64,000 nucleotides of DNA. Source: Carettochelys insculpta (taxonomy: Eukaryota > Chordata > Testudines > Carettochelyidae). The stretch's first letter is position 1; every line of letters starts with the position of its first letter. The stretch lies in contig NC_134161.1 in assembly GCF_033958435.1 (NCBI RefSeq), forward strand, positions 2,728,001-2,792,000. Reading direction: 5' to 3'. The notes beneath the pieces were generated by a model. That model was not told where the DNA came from, did no database searches, and worked only from the letters and a program-made list of their open reading frames with translations. A program made the translations under genes and the position numbers. Positions 34,691-44,890 of the stretch are shown here, in pieces.

Positions 34691-36209
34691 GGGATCGTTC
34701 TGTAGGAATCAAGTGTAGCCAGCAACAAGAAGCAGCATTCAGGAAAGGATGCTAAACTTCCCGCTTCAGGGAGTGAATTAATCTCTGTTAGAGGTAAGGG
34801 TGAGACTTCACATGGGGAAAAGCGTACTGTCCCCTGCCCTGGAAGCTGGTTGCTGTCAGAGACGAGGGTTGACAAGATGCTGGGCTAGGACTTTGAGTCT
34901 GATCCAGCCTGGCAATTGCAGTGTTTGGAAGGGCTCTGAAGCTGGGACTTTCTCACTACACATGTTGTGCCCAGCACAATCAGGGCCCCACCTGCAGCTT
35001 TGGCACATAAGTGGTATTACAACACCAGTAATACGTGCTAATGTACAGGAGTGGGAACAGATGCATCGAAAGGACAGACTGGGGAGGGAGTCACCAGCCA
35101 AGACAATGAATTTGTGAGACAAATGTAATCTGTGGATCTGAATGAGCGAAATACGTGGAATAAGATGAGCACCAAGTCAGGGATTGCAAACAGCACTGGG
35201 TGTACTTCAAAGGAGAAAGGAACTGGTTTATAGACTGACAGCCGGTTGTGGTGGTGCCTGCACAGAGGGGAAAGCCAGCATGAGAGAGAGCCAGGGAGGC
35301 AGAGGAAAGGGAATTTTCAAAGCAGAATTTCAGGTGTGATTTCCCCTGGGGGAAATTACACACACAAATATTCTGGCAACATACGAAAGGGACTGAGATG
35401 AAAGCCCAGCCCGGGACATGCATTGTGAATGACATCTGTCCAGGAGGGGTAATGAGAACCTGCTCAGAAACAAGAAAGCTGTTCTGTCTTTTTCCCTGTT
35501 GGTCCACTTTTGATGCCACTTCCTTGACTGCAGGTGTGCAGTGGTACATGCGATAGGCTATCAGCACCTAAGGGTGCCCTGCAGAACCAGACAAATTCTC
35601 TTGTTCCTCTGAAGTCCACCTGATGCTTTTAAGCAAGAAGCTTCCAAGTATTTCTGGACACAGAGCACAGCAAATTATTTGGGAATATTTGTTTGACTCT
35701 GAAAGTGATGGGAGATTTGCCTCTGCTCATCACAAGAACTGTCTGAGGCTGCAAAGGTGCAGTGTTTGTGAAATGAAGAGGGTCCTGATTATTTGTATAT
35801 CTCAAAGGTGGAATGTAAGCTACCTACAACCCTAGACATGCCCTTCATGGCCCCTACCATCATGCCATTGACCATTCCTTGAACCACAACCCATCTCTGC
35901 GTGGAGAGCTATCATCACATTCAGGCTCTGTTCATGTTTTCAAGATGTTGATTTTTTTTTTTTTGTGAAGCCCAGAGACGTAAATGAAAGCTGAGATTCT
36001 GGCCTCATCAGGAGACTCCACCAAACCAGAGTCATAGACCTGGGTCTGTTGGCCTGTACCTTAATTCAGCCCTGCTCAACTCTGTTCATCAGGACAAGAT
36101 CCTGGGAGCTAGGCTCAGGTACTTATCTGTATTATCCAAAATGCTGTCACCAACTCCTGTCTAGAGAACTTCAGAGATATGCTCCCAAGAAATAGTCACA
36201 CAAGTGGTG
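34691..36209. other. Unannotated DNA
   Basis: No gene recognised. The 158-codon minus frame at 35091-35567 has no domain. A poly-T run lies at 35952-35964. Confidence 0.5.
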
Positions 36210-36476
36210 GTTCAGGTCCAGGACTAAGATTCAGGAGGGCTGGGTTAGAATGCTGGCTTTCACACCCTGCCAGGGATGGGTCAAGTCACTAGAGCTTTCT
36301 GTGTCATAATTTTCCATCTCTCTTGTGTGTTGTGTCTAGTTCGATTGTAAACTTTGTGGGCAGGCACTGTTTCTTCTCTTGTGTTTGTGTCCCAGTAGCA
36401 CACAGAGACCCCAGGCTGAGGTTGGAACCCCATTACGTGGGAGTTGTACAAACAGCAATAATGTAGTCTAATACAC
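36210..36476 (-). mobile_element. MIR-like fragment and associated 3' repeat
   Basis: Starts with a decayed MIR complement (GGCTGGGTTAGAATGCTGGC, GGGTCAAGTCACTAGAGC). It continues with GATTGTAAACTTTGTGGGCA and CACTGTTTCTTCTCTTGTGT, the same repeat end seen at 52.2-52.5 and 55.1 kb. Confidence 0.55.
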
Positions 36477-37154
36477 ACTCTCAAAGGGTTGGGTGAAGAC
36501 GTGCTTCGAAAAAAATATTTGCGTTTTGCCATTGTATAGAGCTTTGGTTTGACTAGCTGGAGTTTCTGCTCCTGGAGTCTGCAGCTATGTCCTATATCAA
36601 TGGATATGTTCCTTTCCAGGGTGGTTTTGCAGTGCATTACACTGAGGGAAGGTTGTGCGGTAAAAATAAAGGAAAAGGAGAAACAGAGCAGGCAGTGCTT
36701 TGCTTGTATGAGAGTTGTTTCTGCTCTCAGTCTAATGCGCCCGGCAATAATAATCTAGATTTATCACTCGGCAATTGCCATGGTAACATCTGCTTGTTAC
36801 CAGGGACAGGGATCAAAACAAGTGAAAGATAAAATGCTTCTTGCTCTGACGGGGACATTGAGTCTCTACTGGCCAGGCGTGTTGCAGCAGCTCCTAGTCC
36901 CTGGCCCTGTGTTCTGGATCTCTGGGCTCCTCTTTCAGTGCAAACTCAAATACAATAAGAATAGTTCTGCAGAGCGTGGCGGTAAGGGAGAGGAACTTGT
37001 TCTCCAACAGGACCATTCAGCACACGTCCAGGACTTCACTGAAGTACTGATTTGTAGCAGCAGTATGTCTGACCCAGAGCAGCACCTGAGGTTATCACAT
37101 TTCACAGCATGTTGATTCAGGAAGACTAGTGCCAATACTCCCATGTTGCATTTT
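36477..37154. other. Unannotated DNA
   Basis: No gene recognised. Confidence 0.5.
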
Positions 37155-37470
37155 TCATTAACCAGAGGAATACAGGACTAGAAGGACCTTGACAGGTCAT
37201 CTAATTCAGTCCCCCACACTAGGCAGGAATAAGTATTTCCCCTAGACCATCACAGCTTATCTAACCCGTTCTGAAACCCCATAAGGACAAAGATCCCACA
37301 GCCTGTCTAGGTAATTCATTCCAGTGCTTAACTAACCTCACAGTTACAAAGTTCTTTCCACCGCAAAACCTAAACCACGTTTGTTGAAATTCAAGCCCAT
37401 TGCTTTTTGTCCTACTCTCAGTGTATAAGGAGAAATTCATCACCCTCCTCTTTATAAAATCCTTTTACAG

Positions 37471-37777
37471 TAAATTCTTCTCTATTCCAGAATTCTCAAA
37501 TAACCGGCATTTTACCCTAAGTACATTTTAGTTAAGTTTTCCAGAAGTACGGGATGGTGAAAGTAAATACAAATAAATACAGCAAATGCAGTATAAGTTT
37601 ACAGTGTACAATACTACTGTTGTTGGTAAATAAAGTACTCTGCATACTTTTTTGTTTGTTTCTTAAAATCACATCTTGATTTTCTTTAATGTTATGCATT
37701 GCAAGGTACACCTCTCTATTATCCAGGATATTTTAATATCCAGCAGTCTCCCAGTCCTGGGGCTGCCAGATATGAAA
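37471..37777. mobile_element. DNA-transposon remnant inserted in CR1
   Basis: Interrupts the CR1 between its ATCCTTTTACA and GTACTTGGAGATTG segments. It begins CAGTAAATTCTTCTCTATTC and contains AAATAACCGGCATTTTACC. A later internal block is AAGGTACACCTCTCTATTAT, which resembles the ACCTCTCT-type ends of the MITEs at 5.7 and 26.1 kb. It is AT-rich with no coding frame. Tigger/pogo affinity is tentative. Confidence 0.45.
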
Positions 37778-38147
37778 AAGTACTTGGAGATTGTTACCAT
37801 GTCCCACCTCAGTCTTCTCTTCTCCAGATGAAACAAAGCCACTTTCTTCTAGCTATACTTAGAAGTCATGTTTTCTGGACCCTTGCTCATTTGTATTGCT
37901 CTTCTCTGGACTTTGTTTTTTATTCTTCCAATTTCTTATCATCTTTCCTGAAATGTAATGTCTAGCACTGAACATTATTTTATAGGTGTCTTATCAATGC
38001 TGAGTAGAGGGAAAGAATTGCTTCTCATGTCTTGTTTATAACACTCCCACTAATGCATTCCAGAATGATGTTTTCCTTTTTTTTGGGCACCTGTTGACTC
38101 ATATTTAGTTTGTGATCCACTATAGCTGTCTCAAAAATCTTTGAGAA

Positions 38148-38172
38148 AGTTTTTCTTTTCTTTTCTTTTCTT
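38148..38172. repeat. TTTTC microsatellite
   Basis: About four tandem TTTTC units. A matching run is present in the sister copy at 39487-39507. Confidence 0.85.
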
Positions 38173-38178
38173 CTCCCT

Positions 38179-38635
38179 GGCCATTTCTACACAGGCCACT
38201 TTCTTTGAAAGTGGCATGGTAATACACAGTCTGAAATATGCTAATGAGGTGCGGATGCAAATTCCCCACGCCTCATGAGCATATGGTCACATGATTTGGA
38301 GTCTGGAAGACCATTCTTCTGGACTCCAAAACACCGTTTAGAAGCGCGGCCCCTTGGGGAGCTTCCAGAAGGAAGTCCTTCTTCCGGAGGCCCCTTCTGT
38401 CTGAAACTTTTTGGGAAGCAGGGGTCTCCGGAAGAAGGACTTCCTTCTGGAAGCTCCCCCAGGGCTGCGCTTCTACGCGGCATTTTGGAGTCCAGAAGAA
38501 CGGTCTTCCAGACTCCAAATCGCGTGACCGTAAGCTAATGAGGTGCAGGGAATTTGCATCCGTGCCTCATTTGCATATTTTGGGCTGTGTATTACCATGC
38601 CACTTTTGAAGAAAGTGGCCTATGTAGAAACGGCC
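38179..38635. mobile_element. Foldback element with arms of about 216 bp
   Basis: Left arm 38179-38395 and right arm 38420-38635 are near-perfect inverted copies around a loop of about 24 bases. Ends read GGCCATTTCTACACAGGCCA and, inverted, GGCCGTTTCTACATAGGCCA. Three bases, CCT, flank each side (38176-38178 and 38636-38638), the duplication size expected of Harbinger-type insertion. The arms contain the word CTTCCAGAAGGAAGTCCTTC. Open frames on both strands here are mirror images caused by the palindrome and are not genes. Confidence 0.85.
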
Positions 38636-38638
38636 CCT

Positions 38639-38884
38639 GGGTGCATCTACACTAGGAATCAACTTCAAAGTTAACTTCGAAGTTAGACACTACTTCAAAG
38701 CAGCCATCAGAGAGTCTACACACATTTTCCCTTAATTTCAAAGTTAATTAGTAGGGTGCCCAACTTTGAAGTCCTTACTCCATTCCCAGGACTGTAGTAG
38801 TGCCCTACTTCGAAGTTTAACTTTGAAGTACGGTGTGTGTAGACGCTCAACTTCAAAGTCATTTTTGTAGTGTGGATACAGCCC
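38639..38884. mobile_element. Short Harbinger-like MITE
   Basis: Starts GGGTGCATCTACACTAGGAA and ends, read inverted, GGGCTGTATCCACACTACAA. The interior repeats AACTTCGAAGTT and AACTTCAAAGTT words, matching the style of the 710-bp family. It abuts the foldback element, and the flanks are CCT and CTA, so any target duplication is imperfect. Confidence 0.6.
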
Positions 38885-39182
38885 CTAACTTGGTTCCAAG
38901 CCTCTGAAAAAGTTGCAGCTTCAGCCCAGGGGCTGAGCCACCAACTTTGGTGTCTGAGGACCAAAAATCCTGAACTGGCCGACAGTCCAGCTTGTAACTT
39001 CTTTGCTCCTTTTCCAGAGAGCCTCTGATTAAAATGAGGAGTGGGGATATTTTTATTCTTCGGTTTGCTTAATAAATGAGACAGACTTTCAGGTGGAGTG
39101 TTCCTTTTCTGCAGTGCTCCATTCTGGGTGGTCATTTTCCATTTGTGCAATTGATTATTCCAGTGTTACCTTCTAAGGGTAC

Positions 39183-39470
39183 TTATCCCGCCACCACCAA
39201 GCTCAAGAGACTCTCTTTCCAGTGGATGGAAGAAATGTGGGGGAATGGAGGATCTCCCCACCCTGAAGCCCTGGTCATAGGAAGCAGTCTCTCAGTATCA
39301 CAGCCATATGCTTCATGTAGCAAATATCATTAGCATTCTCATAGCATGCAAGGGTCTGTCTGCATTGCAGTAGAACATCATGGGTGGCTTGTGTCAGCTT
39401 GTTTGGCTGGGGAGGAGGTCAGAATTCACTGGAAATTGTATGATCACCTTGCAAATCTGTGAGAAAAGTG
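39183..39470. other. Unannotated DNA
   Basis: Nothing recognised except the left copy of the AAAGTG target duplication at its end (39465-39470). Confidence 0.5.
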
Positions 39471-39731
39471 CTGTCTCAACAACCATTGAGAAAGTTCTTT
39501 TCTTTTCTTTTTCCTCTCCCTGTCTCGGTTCCAAGCCTTTGAAAATGTCACATCATCAGTCCAGGGGCTGAGCCACCAACTTTGGTGTCTGAGGAGCAAA
39601 AATCCCAAAGAGGCTGCCAGTCCAGCTTGTAACTTCTTTGGTCCTTTTCCAGAGAACCTCTTAATAAAATAAAAAGTGGGGATGTTTTTATTCTTCGGTT
39701 TGCTTAATAAATGAGACAGACTTTCAGGCGG
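39471..39731 (+). mobile_element. Unclassified element A, intact second copy (261 bp)
   Basis: Aligns with 38126-38178 plus 38888-39096, including shared words CCAGGGGCTGAGCCACCAAC, TTTTATTCTTCGGTTTGCTT and AATAAATGAGACAGACTTTC. The six bases AAAGTG occur on both sides (39465-39470 and 39732-39737), which fixes its limits. The AATAAA near the 3' end could be a polyadenylation signal. Confidence 0.75.
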
Positions 39732-41599
39732 AAAGTGGCAGTGGTTCCTGCAGGAGCTTACAGGCCTGGATGCAAAGTCCATGGCTACCTCTCACCATGC
39801 TCTGTGGATGCAGGAAGCACCCCACAAAACAGCTGTATTGTCACAGCTAGTGGTCAGCTGGGTCTGTGAGAGCACAAGGCCCATCTGCATGCATAAGCCT
39901 CAGTATCCAAGATCCATTGGTATGTGGAGCCCAGCATTCTGCAGTGATAACTCGCAGACACCTGGATCAGTTTTATTAACCAGATTACATTTTGAAAACA
40001 AGGGGACGCCCTGTAGCCACCAGTAGTGACTATGGCCCTCTCCATGACTGGTGATGTCTCTTTCCCAAAGCCAGGGTTTGGAATGTTTTATGAGCCGAGG
40101 TCACTCATTGTGCTAGCTGGAAGAGCGTGCTGGCCTCAGCCAAGTCTCTATTACTGGAGCTGCTAAACATGTTTTTAATAATCAAACAGTGTTTGTTTAG
40201 CACAGACCAACTCCCCTACTAAATCAAAGTGGAAATAGTGTTAAGCACAGTTCACAGGCATAATTTAAAAGCTGGCTGGCAACATGGCCATGAATCTTTC
40301 CCAACATTTGCAAAATCTGTTTATGTTTCTGCCCTCCAGGACAAGGCTGGCCTCAGCTTCTGGCGCTGCAGGTTTTAGATTCATTTTATGAAACCCAGGT
40401 GAAGTGGCAGCTGTTTTGATGCAGCCTTAGATAGCTCATACAGGGTTGGGATCTGCATGTGAGGTGGGTCCCTGTCCCCTTTGCATTGGACATGGAGAAA
40501 GAGCCCACAGGAGTGATTTATCAGGGGGCTTTCTGTGCAGGCTGGGGAGATGCAAGATAGATTATGCCTCCTGGAGTTCCCATGGTGCCCCTTGTGCACA
40601 ACCGTGTCTATCACAGACAGTTGAGACCAAGGAACCTAGTATCCCAAAGAATCCTGTAAAATCTTGAAATATACCTTGCTAAAATGCAGCCATCTCTGCT
40701 AGAGTGCGTGGCAGCCGACCCACAGAACAATAGTGAGAATGAGTGGGAAATTTGGCTGGGATTTGCAGAGCTAATGTCTTGTAGAGTTCAAAGGGGTCTT
40801 TATTACCCATGCAGAGCAAGAATACCAGCAGTTAAGAAATTAAAGCAAGGCTACACCTTTCAGAAAAGAAAAGGATGGGTCCTGGGCAGGAATTTGAGCC
40901 TGTAGGTCCTGCGTTTATTTAATTTTAAGCTTATGTTTTGATCCCTCCTGTATCCTGGGAGAGAACTCTGGGGCTTAATCCTGCCAGTCCTGGAGTACCT
41001 TGTAATCACCATTGAATCTAGCAGGAGCTGAGGCTACACCTCATTGCAGGAGGTGCTCTGAACATCCAGGAGTTAGCCCTTGGTCCAGGCTGTGCTATAG
41101 ATGTCCCTCCAGATGGGCTGTGCTCAAAAGAAGCTGATAGTTTTTGACAGCACGTTAACGCTGCTGTTTGGGTCTGAGCCTCTGCTTGCTTATGTCGGTG
41201 TTACTTCACTGATATCAATGGAGTTACTCAGGTGTGAGAGGAGAATCAGGCTCTTCCATATGTATGTGTTTCAGGCTTCCAGCTTGCTGGGATACATGCT
41301 GGTGCCAGAAGAATATCTGTTGTGACTGGCTGATGAGGGCTGCTGTAAGGAATTATATTGTCTTATTTCAGCAGTGGCTACTGTGTAGATTCATTGATAC
41401 CAGATGAACTGTTCAATCCATGTATCCAAGTGCTTACAGCTCCAAGTTCAAGGTAGAAGGCATTACACGAGCACAGAGTTCCAGGGGAAAAAAGTCAGTG
41501 TGGGAGTGGAGGGGAGGGGAGAAATGGAAGTGTATTTCAGTACAGCCGACGGTTAACCGGCAGAACTAGCTGCTTTAAGCTATTGAAGGACATTGCTGA
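39732..41599. other. Unannotated DNA
   Basis: No gene or certain repeat recognised. Confidence 0.5.
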
Positions 41600-42000
41600 G
41601 ACAGGGTTGAAAATTATTTGATTTCAGAGCTTTTAAAAATGGATTTTGTGTGGGAAATTTCAACTCTTTTATAAAGTATTTTTCCATTGTGAATTGGAAA
41701 GAAAAGACAAAATATTGAAAGTTTTGTCAAGATAAAATTTCTGCAATGTTTGGGATTGGAAATGTCAAAATGGAAATAGAAATTGCCACATTTTGGGTGA
41801 AAATTAAATGATGCGATGTCAAAAAGGACATTTCTGTTTCACACTGAAGTTGTAAAACTCAGCTTTGTTTTGTTGCTCTGGTTCTCCTACTTGGAAAATC
41901 AGCATCTTTTCTCAAAATCAACATTTTGTAATGGAAAATTCGGACAAGCCCCAATTTCCCAATGGCAAAAATGTTCAGTCAGTTATTTTTGACCAGCTCT
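41600..42000. repeat. AT-rich GAAATTTC-like degenerate repeat
   Basis: Words such as GGAAATTTCAAC, AAAATTTCTGC, GGAAATGTCAAAATGG and GGAAAATTCGG recur irregularly. The stretch ends with TTTTTGACCAGCTCTA directly before the Harbinger-like copy 2. It reads as an old low-complexity interspersed repeat. Confidence 0.5.
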
Positions 42001-42004
42001 ATTA

Positions 42005-42714
42005 GGCTACGTCTACACGTGCACCCAACTTCGAAATAGCTTATTTCGATGTTGCGACATCGAAATAGGCTATTTCGATTAATAACATCTACACGTCCTC
42101 CAGGGCTGGCAACGTCGATGTTCAACTTCGACGTTGCTCAGCCCAACATCGAAATAGGCACAGCGAGGGAACGTCTACACGCCAAAGTAGCACACATCGA
42201 AATAAGGGAGCCAGGCACAGCTGCAGACAGGGTCACGGGGCGGACTCAACAGCAAGTCGCTCCCTTAAAGGGCCCCTCCCAGACACACTTTCATTAAACA
42301 GTGCAAGATACACAGAGCCAACAACTAGTTGCAGACCCTGTATATGCAGCACGGACCCCCAGCTGCAGCAGCAGCAGCCAGAAGCCCTGGGCTAAGGGCT
42401 GCTGCCCACGGTGACCACAGAGCCCCGCAAGGGCTGGAGAGAGAGTATCTCTCAACCCCCCAGCTGATGGCCGCCATGGAGGACCCCGCTATTTCGATGT
42501 TGCGGGACGCGGATCGTCTACACGTCCCTACTTCGATGTTGAACGTCGAAGTAGGGCACTATTCCCATCCGCTCATGGGGTTAGCGACTTCGACGTCTCG
42601 CCGCCTAACGTCGATTTCAACTTCGAAATAGCGCCCAACACGTGTAGACGTGACGGGCGCTATTTCGAAGTTACTGCCGCTACTTCGAAGTAGCGTGCAC
42701 GTGTAGACGCAGCC
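42005..42714 (+). mobile_element. Harbinger-like nonautonomous element, copy 2 (710 bp)
   Basis: Same length and orientation as copy 1 at 22205. By eye it differs at only three positions, all within the first 90 bases (around 42069, 42080 and 42087). It is flanked by TTA on both sides (42002-42004 and 42715-42717), a clean target-site duplication. Unrelated flanks show that it is a separate insertion and not a copy of the 22 kb locus. Confidence 0.85.
42329..42631 (+). other. 100-codon frame inside the copy 2 element
   Basis: Identical in translation to the frame at 22529-22831 because the two elements are nearly identical. No domain recognised; coding status unproven. Confidence 0.25.
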
Positions 42715-42717
42715 TTA

Positions 42718-44619
42718 GAGATGCATAAACTAAGTGATGTCCTGTAGTTAGGAAGATTTCTTTAAAGGTTATTCTATTCCTGGTGCTATCCTGAACTTAC
42801 AGGGAAAGGAAATGGATAATTTTACTGACCTTTTCCACCTCTTGTGACAAGCGTCCATTGGTTGTCCTATTCCAGGATGTAAGCTAATTGCTAGCATGGG
42901 TCCTAGGAAGAAACAGGTGCCAAGATGTGGTATTGCACAAGGAACATTGCAGAGATGTTGTATTTGCCTTGGAAGAAGGTCTGGCCCCTGACCTGTAAGG
43001 AAGAGAAGAGGCTGGATCAGATGGGCCATTGACAGTGTTCACTGTAAACTTGTGCAGCTGCTCAGGAGAAATTCAAATGCTGCTGAGCACCCACAGCTAG
43101 ATTTTGTTTCTCTTTGTGGTGTACATCTGCACATGCCTCAATGCACATAAAATTTAACCCGCACATAGATGGAAGCTATCTGCAGAAGGATGGGAAAGAT
43201 TACTGGGACGGTTGGCCATTGGTCTTGGTGCAACCCATTCTATAGCAGGGAAAAAGCATCAGAGAAAAGATTGGCAAAGCAATGGGTCAAAGCAATCATC
43301 AGGTGGTATTGGAAGATTTGGGCTGTGCTTAATGTGAAGTAATGCTGAGGAATGACAGGAGCTGGGTCATTGCCCCTGTGGCAAGCAGCCCTGATGACAA
43401 CTAAAGCAGCCCTGGGCTGAGCTGGTTTTAGGAAAAGAGAACCTGGGCTGGATAAGTTGCCTTTGCAAGCAATTGTTTATCTCTCACATTCATGGGCTTT
43501 TAGAATGATTGGAATCAGGAGGGCACTTTTAATAAATAAATGTTTTAAAAGCAGCTGCTGCCTTTGAACAGACAGCTGAGACTTTATCTTTTAGGAGGAG
43601 AAGCAGAAAAAGGAAGCAGGCCAGCTCCTGTTCTCAGAAAAACAGTGGCAGGTACAGAAACTGAAATGGAGTCTGTAGAGTTAGCAAATCCTTTATTTTA
43701 TGTTTGGTATCTCGTTACAATCAATATGGATACCTTGAGCAATTCGGGGCTTGTAGTCTGATTAGCTGTCCTTTTTATCCAGTTAGATTTTTCTTATCTA
43801 CAACAATTGTTGTTCCAAAGTACATCTATAGCTGCAACATGACCTTATAGGCAAGGGTATAATAATACGGATCTGAGAGCTATACAGTGCATTGGGTTCC
43901 GGAGAAATACGTTTTCCTTTCTCTGATTGTTTGCCTCCATCTCCCCACACCCTCCCCAGCAAGCCTCTCTATATTATCTCCCCATAAATTGTTGATGAAA
44001 GCTTTTGTTGCCTTTTCAAGGTGAGACAGGGCAATCCGGAAGGCAAATATATAAATCTCAGCAGTTTAAAGTCACCAGAAGAAACAGTGGGGAGGATGGG
44101 AAGGGATTGTTTACTGCGGCCGCTTGCATATTTTAGTGGTCTGCAATCTTCCTCTAGTATCTCTTTTGCCTGATGTGCTCTGATGGGAGTTTATATTAAC
44201 TGATGTAGCTTGTAAGTCTATTTACAGCTTGGGTGTCTTTGGTGTGTATGTGTGAGATGCTCCAGCCCGAGATTAGTTAAATTGGAAATAAATTGGTTGT
44301 TAAATAAAAAACCTCTCCAGATGTGACAGTGATGAATGAGGGAGGTGAGCCCGAGGATGCAGAGAGGTTGCTCCTTTCTTGAGACTCCAACAAAAATCCT
44401 GGCTTCACTCTTAATGGCACTGAAGAAAACTTTATTTGCCCCGTGCCCAGCTTCCTGAGGAAGAAGTGGCCAATGCCCAAAGAAGAGAGCAGCAGGGGCA
44501 CCGGACATTGTGGTGGCAAATATCATGAAGTGAAAAGAGCTGGGTCTTGGTACATCTCATTCTGGTCAGCATAGGTCAGCTAATAAAATGGCATGTGGTT
44601 AGTGTCAGGGGCTGGCGGT
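42718..44619. other. Unannotated DNA
   Basis: No gene or certain repeat recognised. Confidence 0.5.
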
Positions 44620-44890
44620 CTTCTCCCAGCCCTGCACTTTAAAGGTTAGCGAGTCAGGACCCCCGGGTTCTGGAATAACCTATGCAAACATCGTGGCTTT
44701 GCTGTTTGGAGACCTAGTGAGTCAGGTCAGCGGTCCTGTCTCCCAGTCCCCACTTGAATTGCTAGAGTGCAGGGCTGGGAGTAGAGCCTAAGGGTTCTCT
44801 AGTCAACACTGCCAGCTCTCTCAAGACATTTAACTTCTCTGGGCCTGAAGCACCTTTGCCTTGCATGCTGCAAAATAGGTGGGAAGAGCC
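44620..44890 (-). mobile_element. Decayed SINE-like composite
   Basis: Contains GAGTCAGGACCCCCGGGTTC and then CATTTAACTTCTCTGGGCCT and GCAAAATAGGTGGGAAGAGC, which resemble the complement of a MIR-type SINE tail and core with decay. The call is tentative. Confidence 0.35.

Larger units (their letters stand above)
38126..39096 (+). mobile_element. Unclassified element A, interrupted by two insertions
   Basis: After removal of 38179-38887 this is a unit of about 265 bp, beginning CTGTCTCAAAAATCTTTGAG, containing a TTTTC microsatellite, and ending AATGAGACAGACTTTCAGGT. The uninterrupted sister copy at 39471-39731 aligns from end to end. It lies inside the CR1. The class is unknown: it has no tRNA-like head, no coding frame and only weak end symmetry. 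Confidence 0.7.
37155..39182 (-). mobile_element. CR1: CR1 in minus orientation, host of nested insertions
   Basis: The copy survives as three segments in the same orientation and in collinear order. 37155-37470 is the 3' end and C-terminal block (complement of KHWNELPRQAVGSLSL). About 37778-38125 covers GTACTTGGAGATTGTTACCA through TTAGTTTGTGATCCAC. About 39100-39182 resumes with TTCCTTTTCTGCAGTGCTCC and GGGTGGTCATTTTCCATTTG. The two gaps are filled by later insertions. No intact frame remains. Confidence 0.8.

Noticed and set aside
35091..35567. 158-codon minus-strand frame
   Set aside because: No domain, no splice-site-like edges of note, and ordinary intergenic composition.
38241..38538. 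Similar predicted proteins on both strands
   Set aside because: They are mirror products of the palindromic foldback element, not paired genes.
38126..39752. An LTR retrotransposon with LTRs at 38127 and 39472
   Set aside because: The apparent TG...CA boundaries fail because CR1 sequence resumes directly after the first copy, and the second copy has its own AAAGTG duplication. No primer-binding site or polypurine tract is seen.
22205..42714. Segmental duplication explaining the two near-identical 710-bp elements
   Set aside because: Similarity stops exactly at the terminal inverted repeats and the flanks are unrelated; copy 2 has its own TTA duplication.
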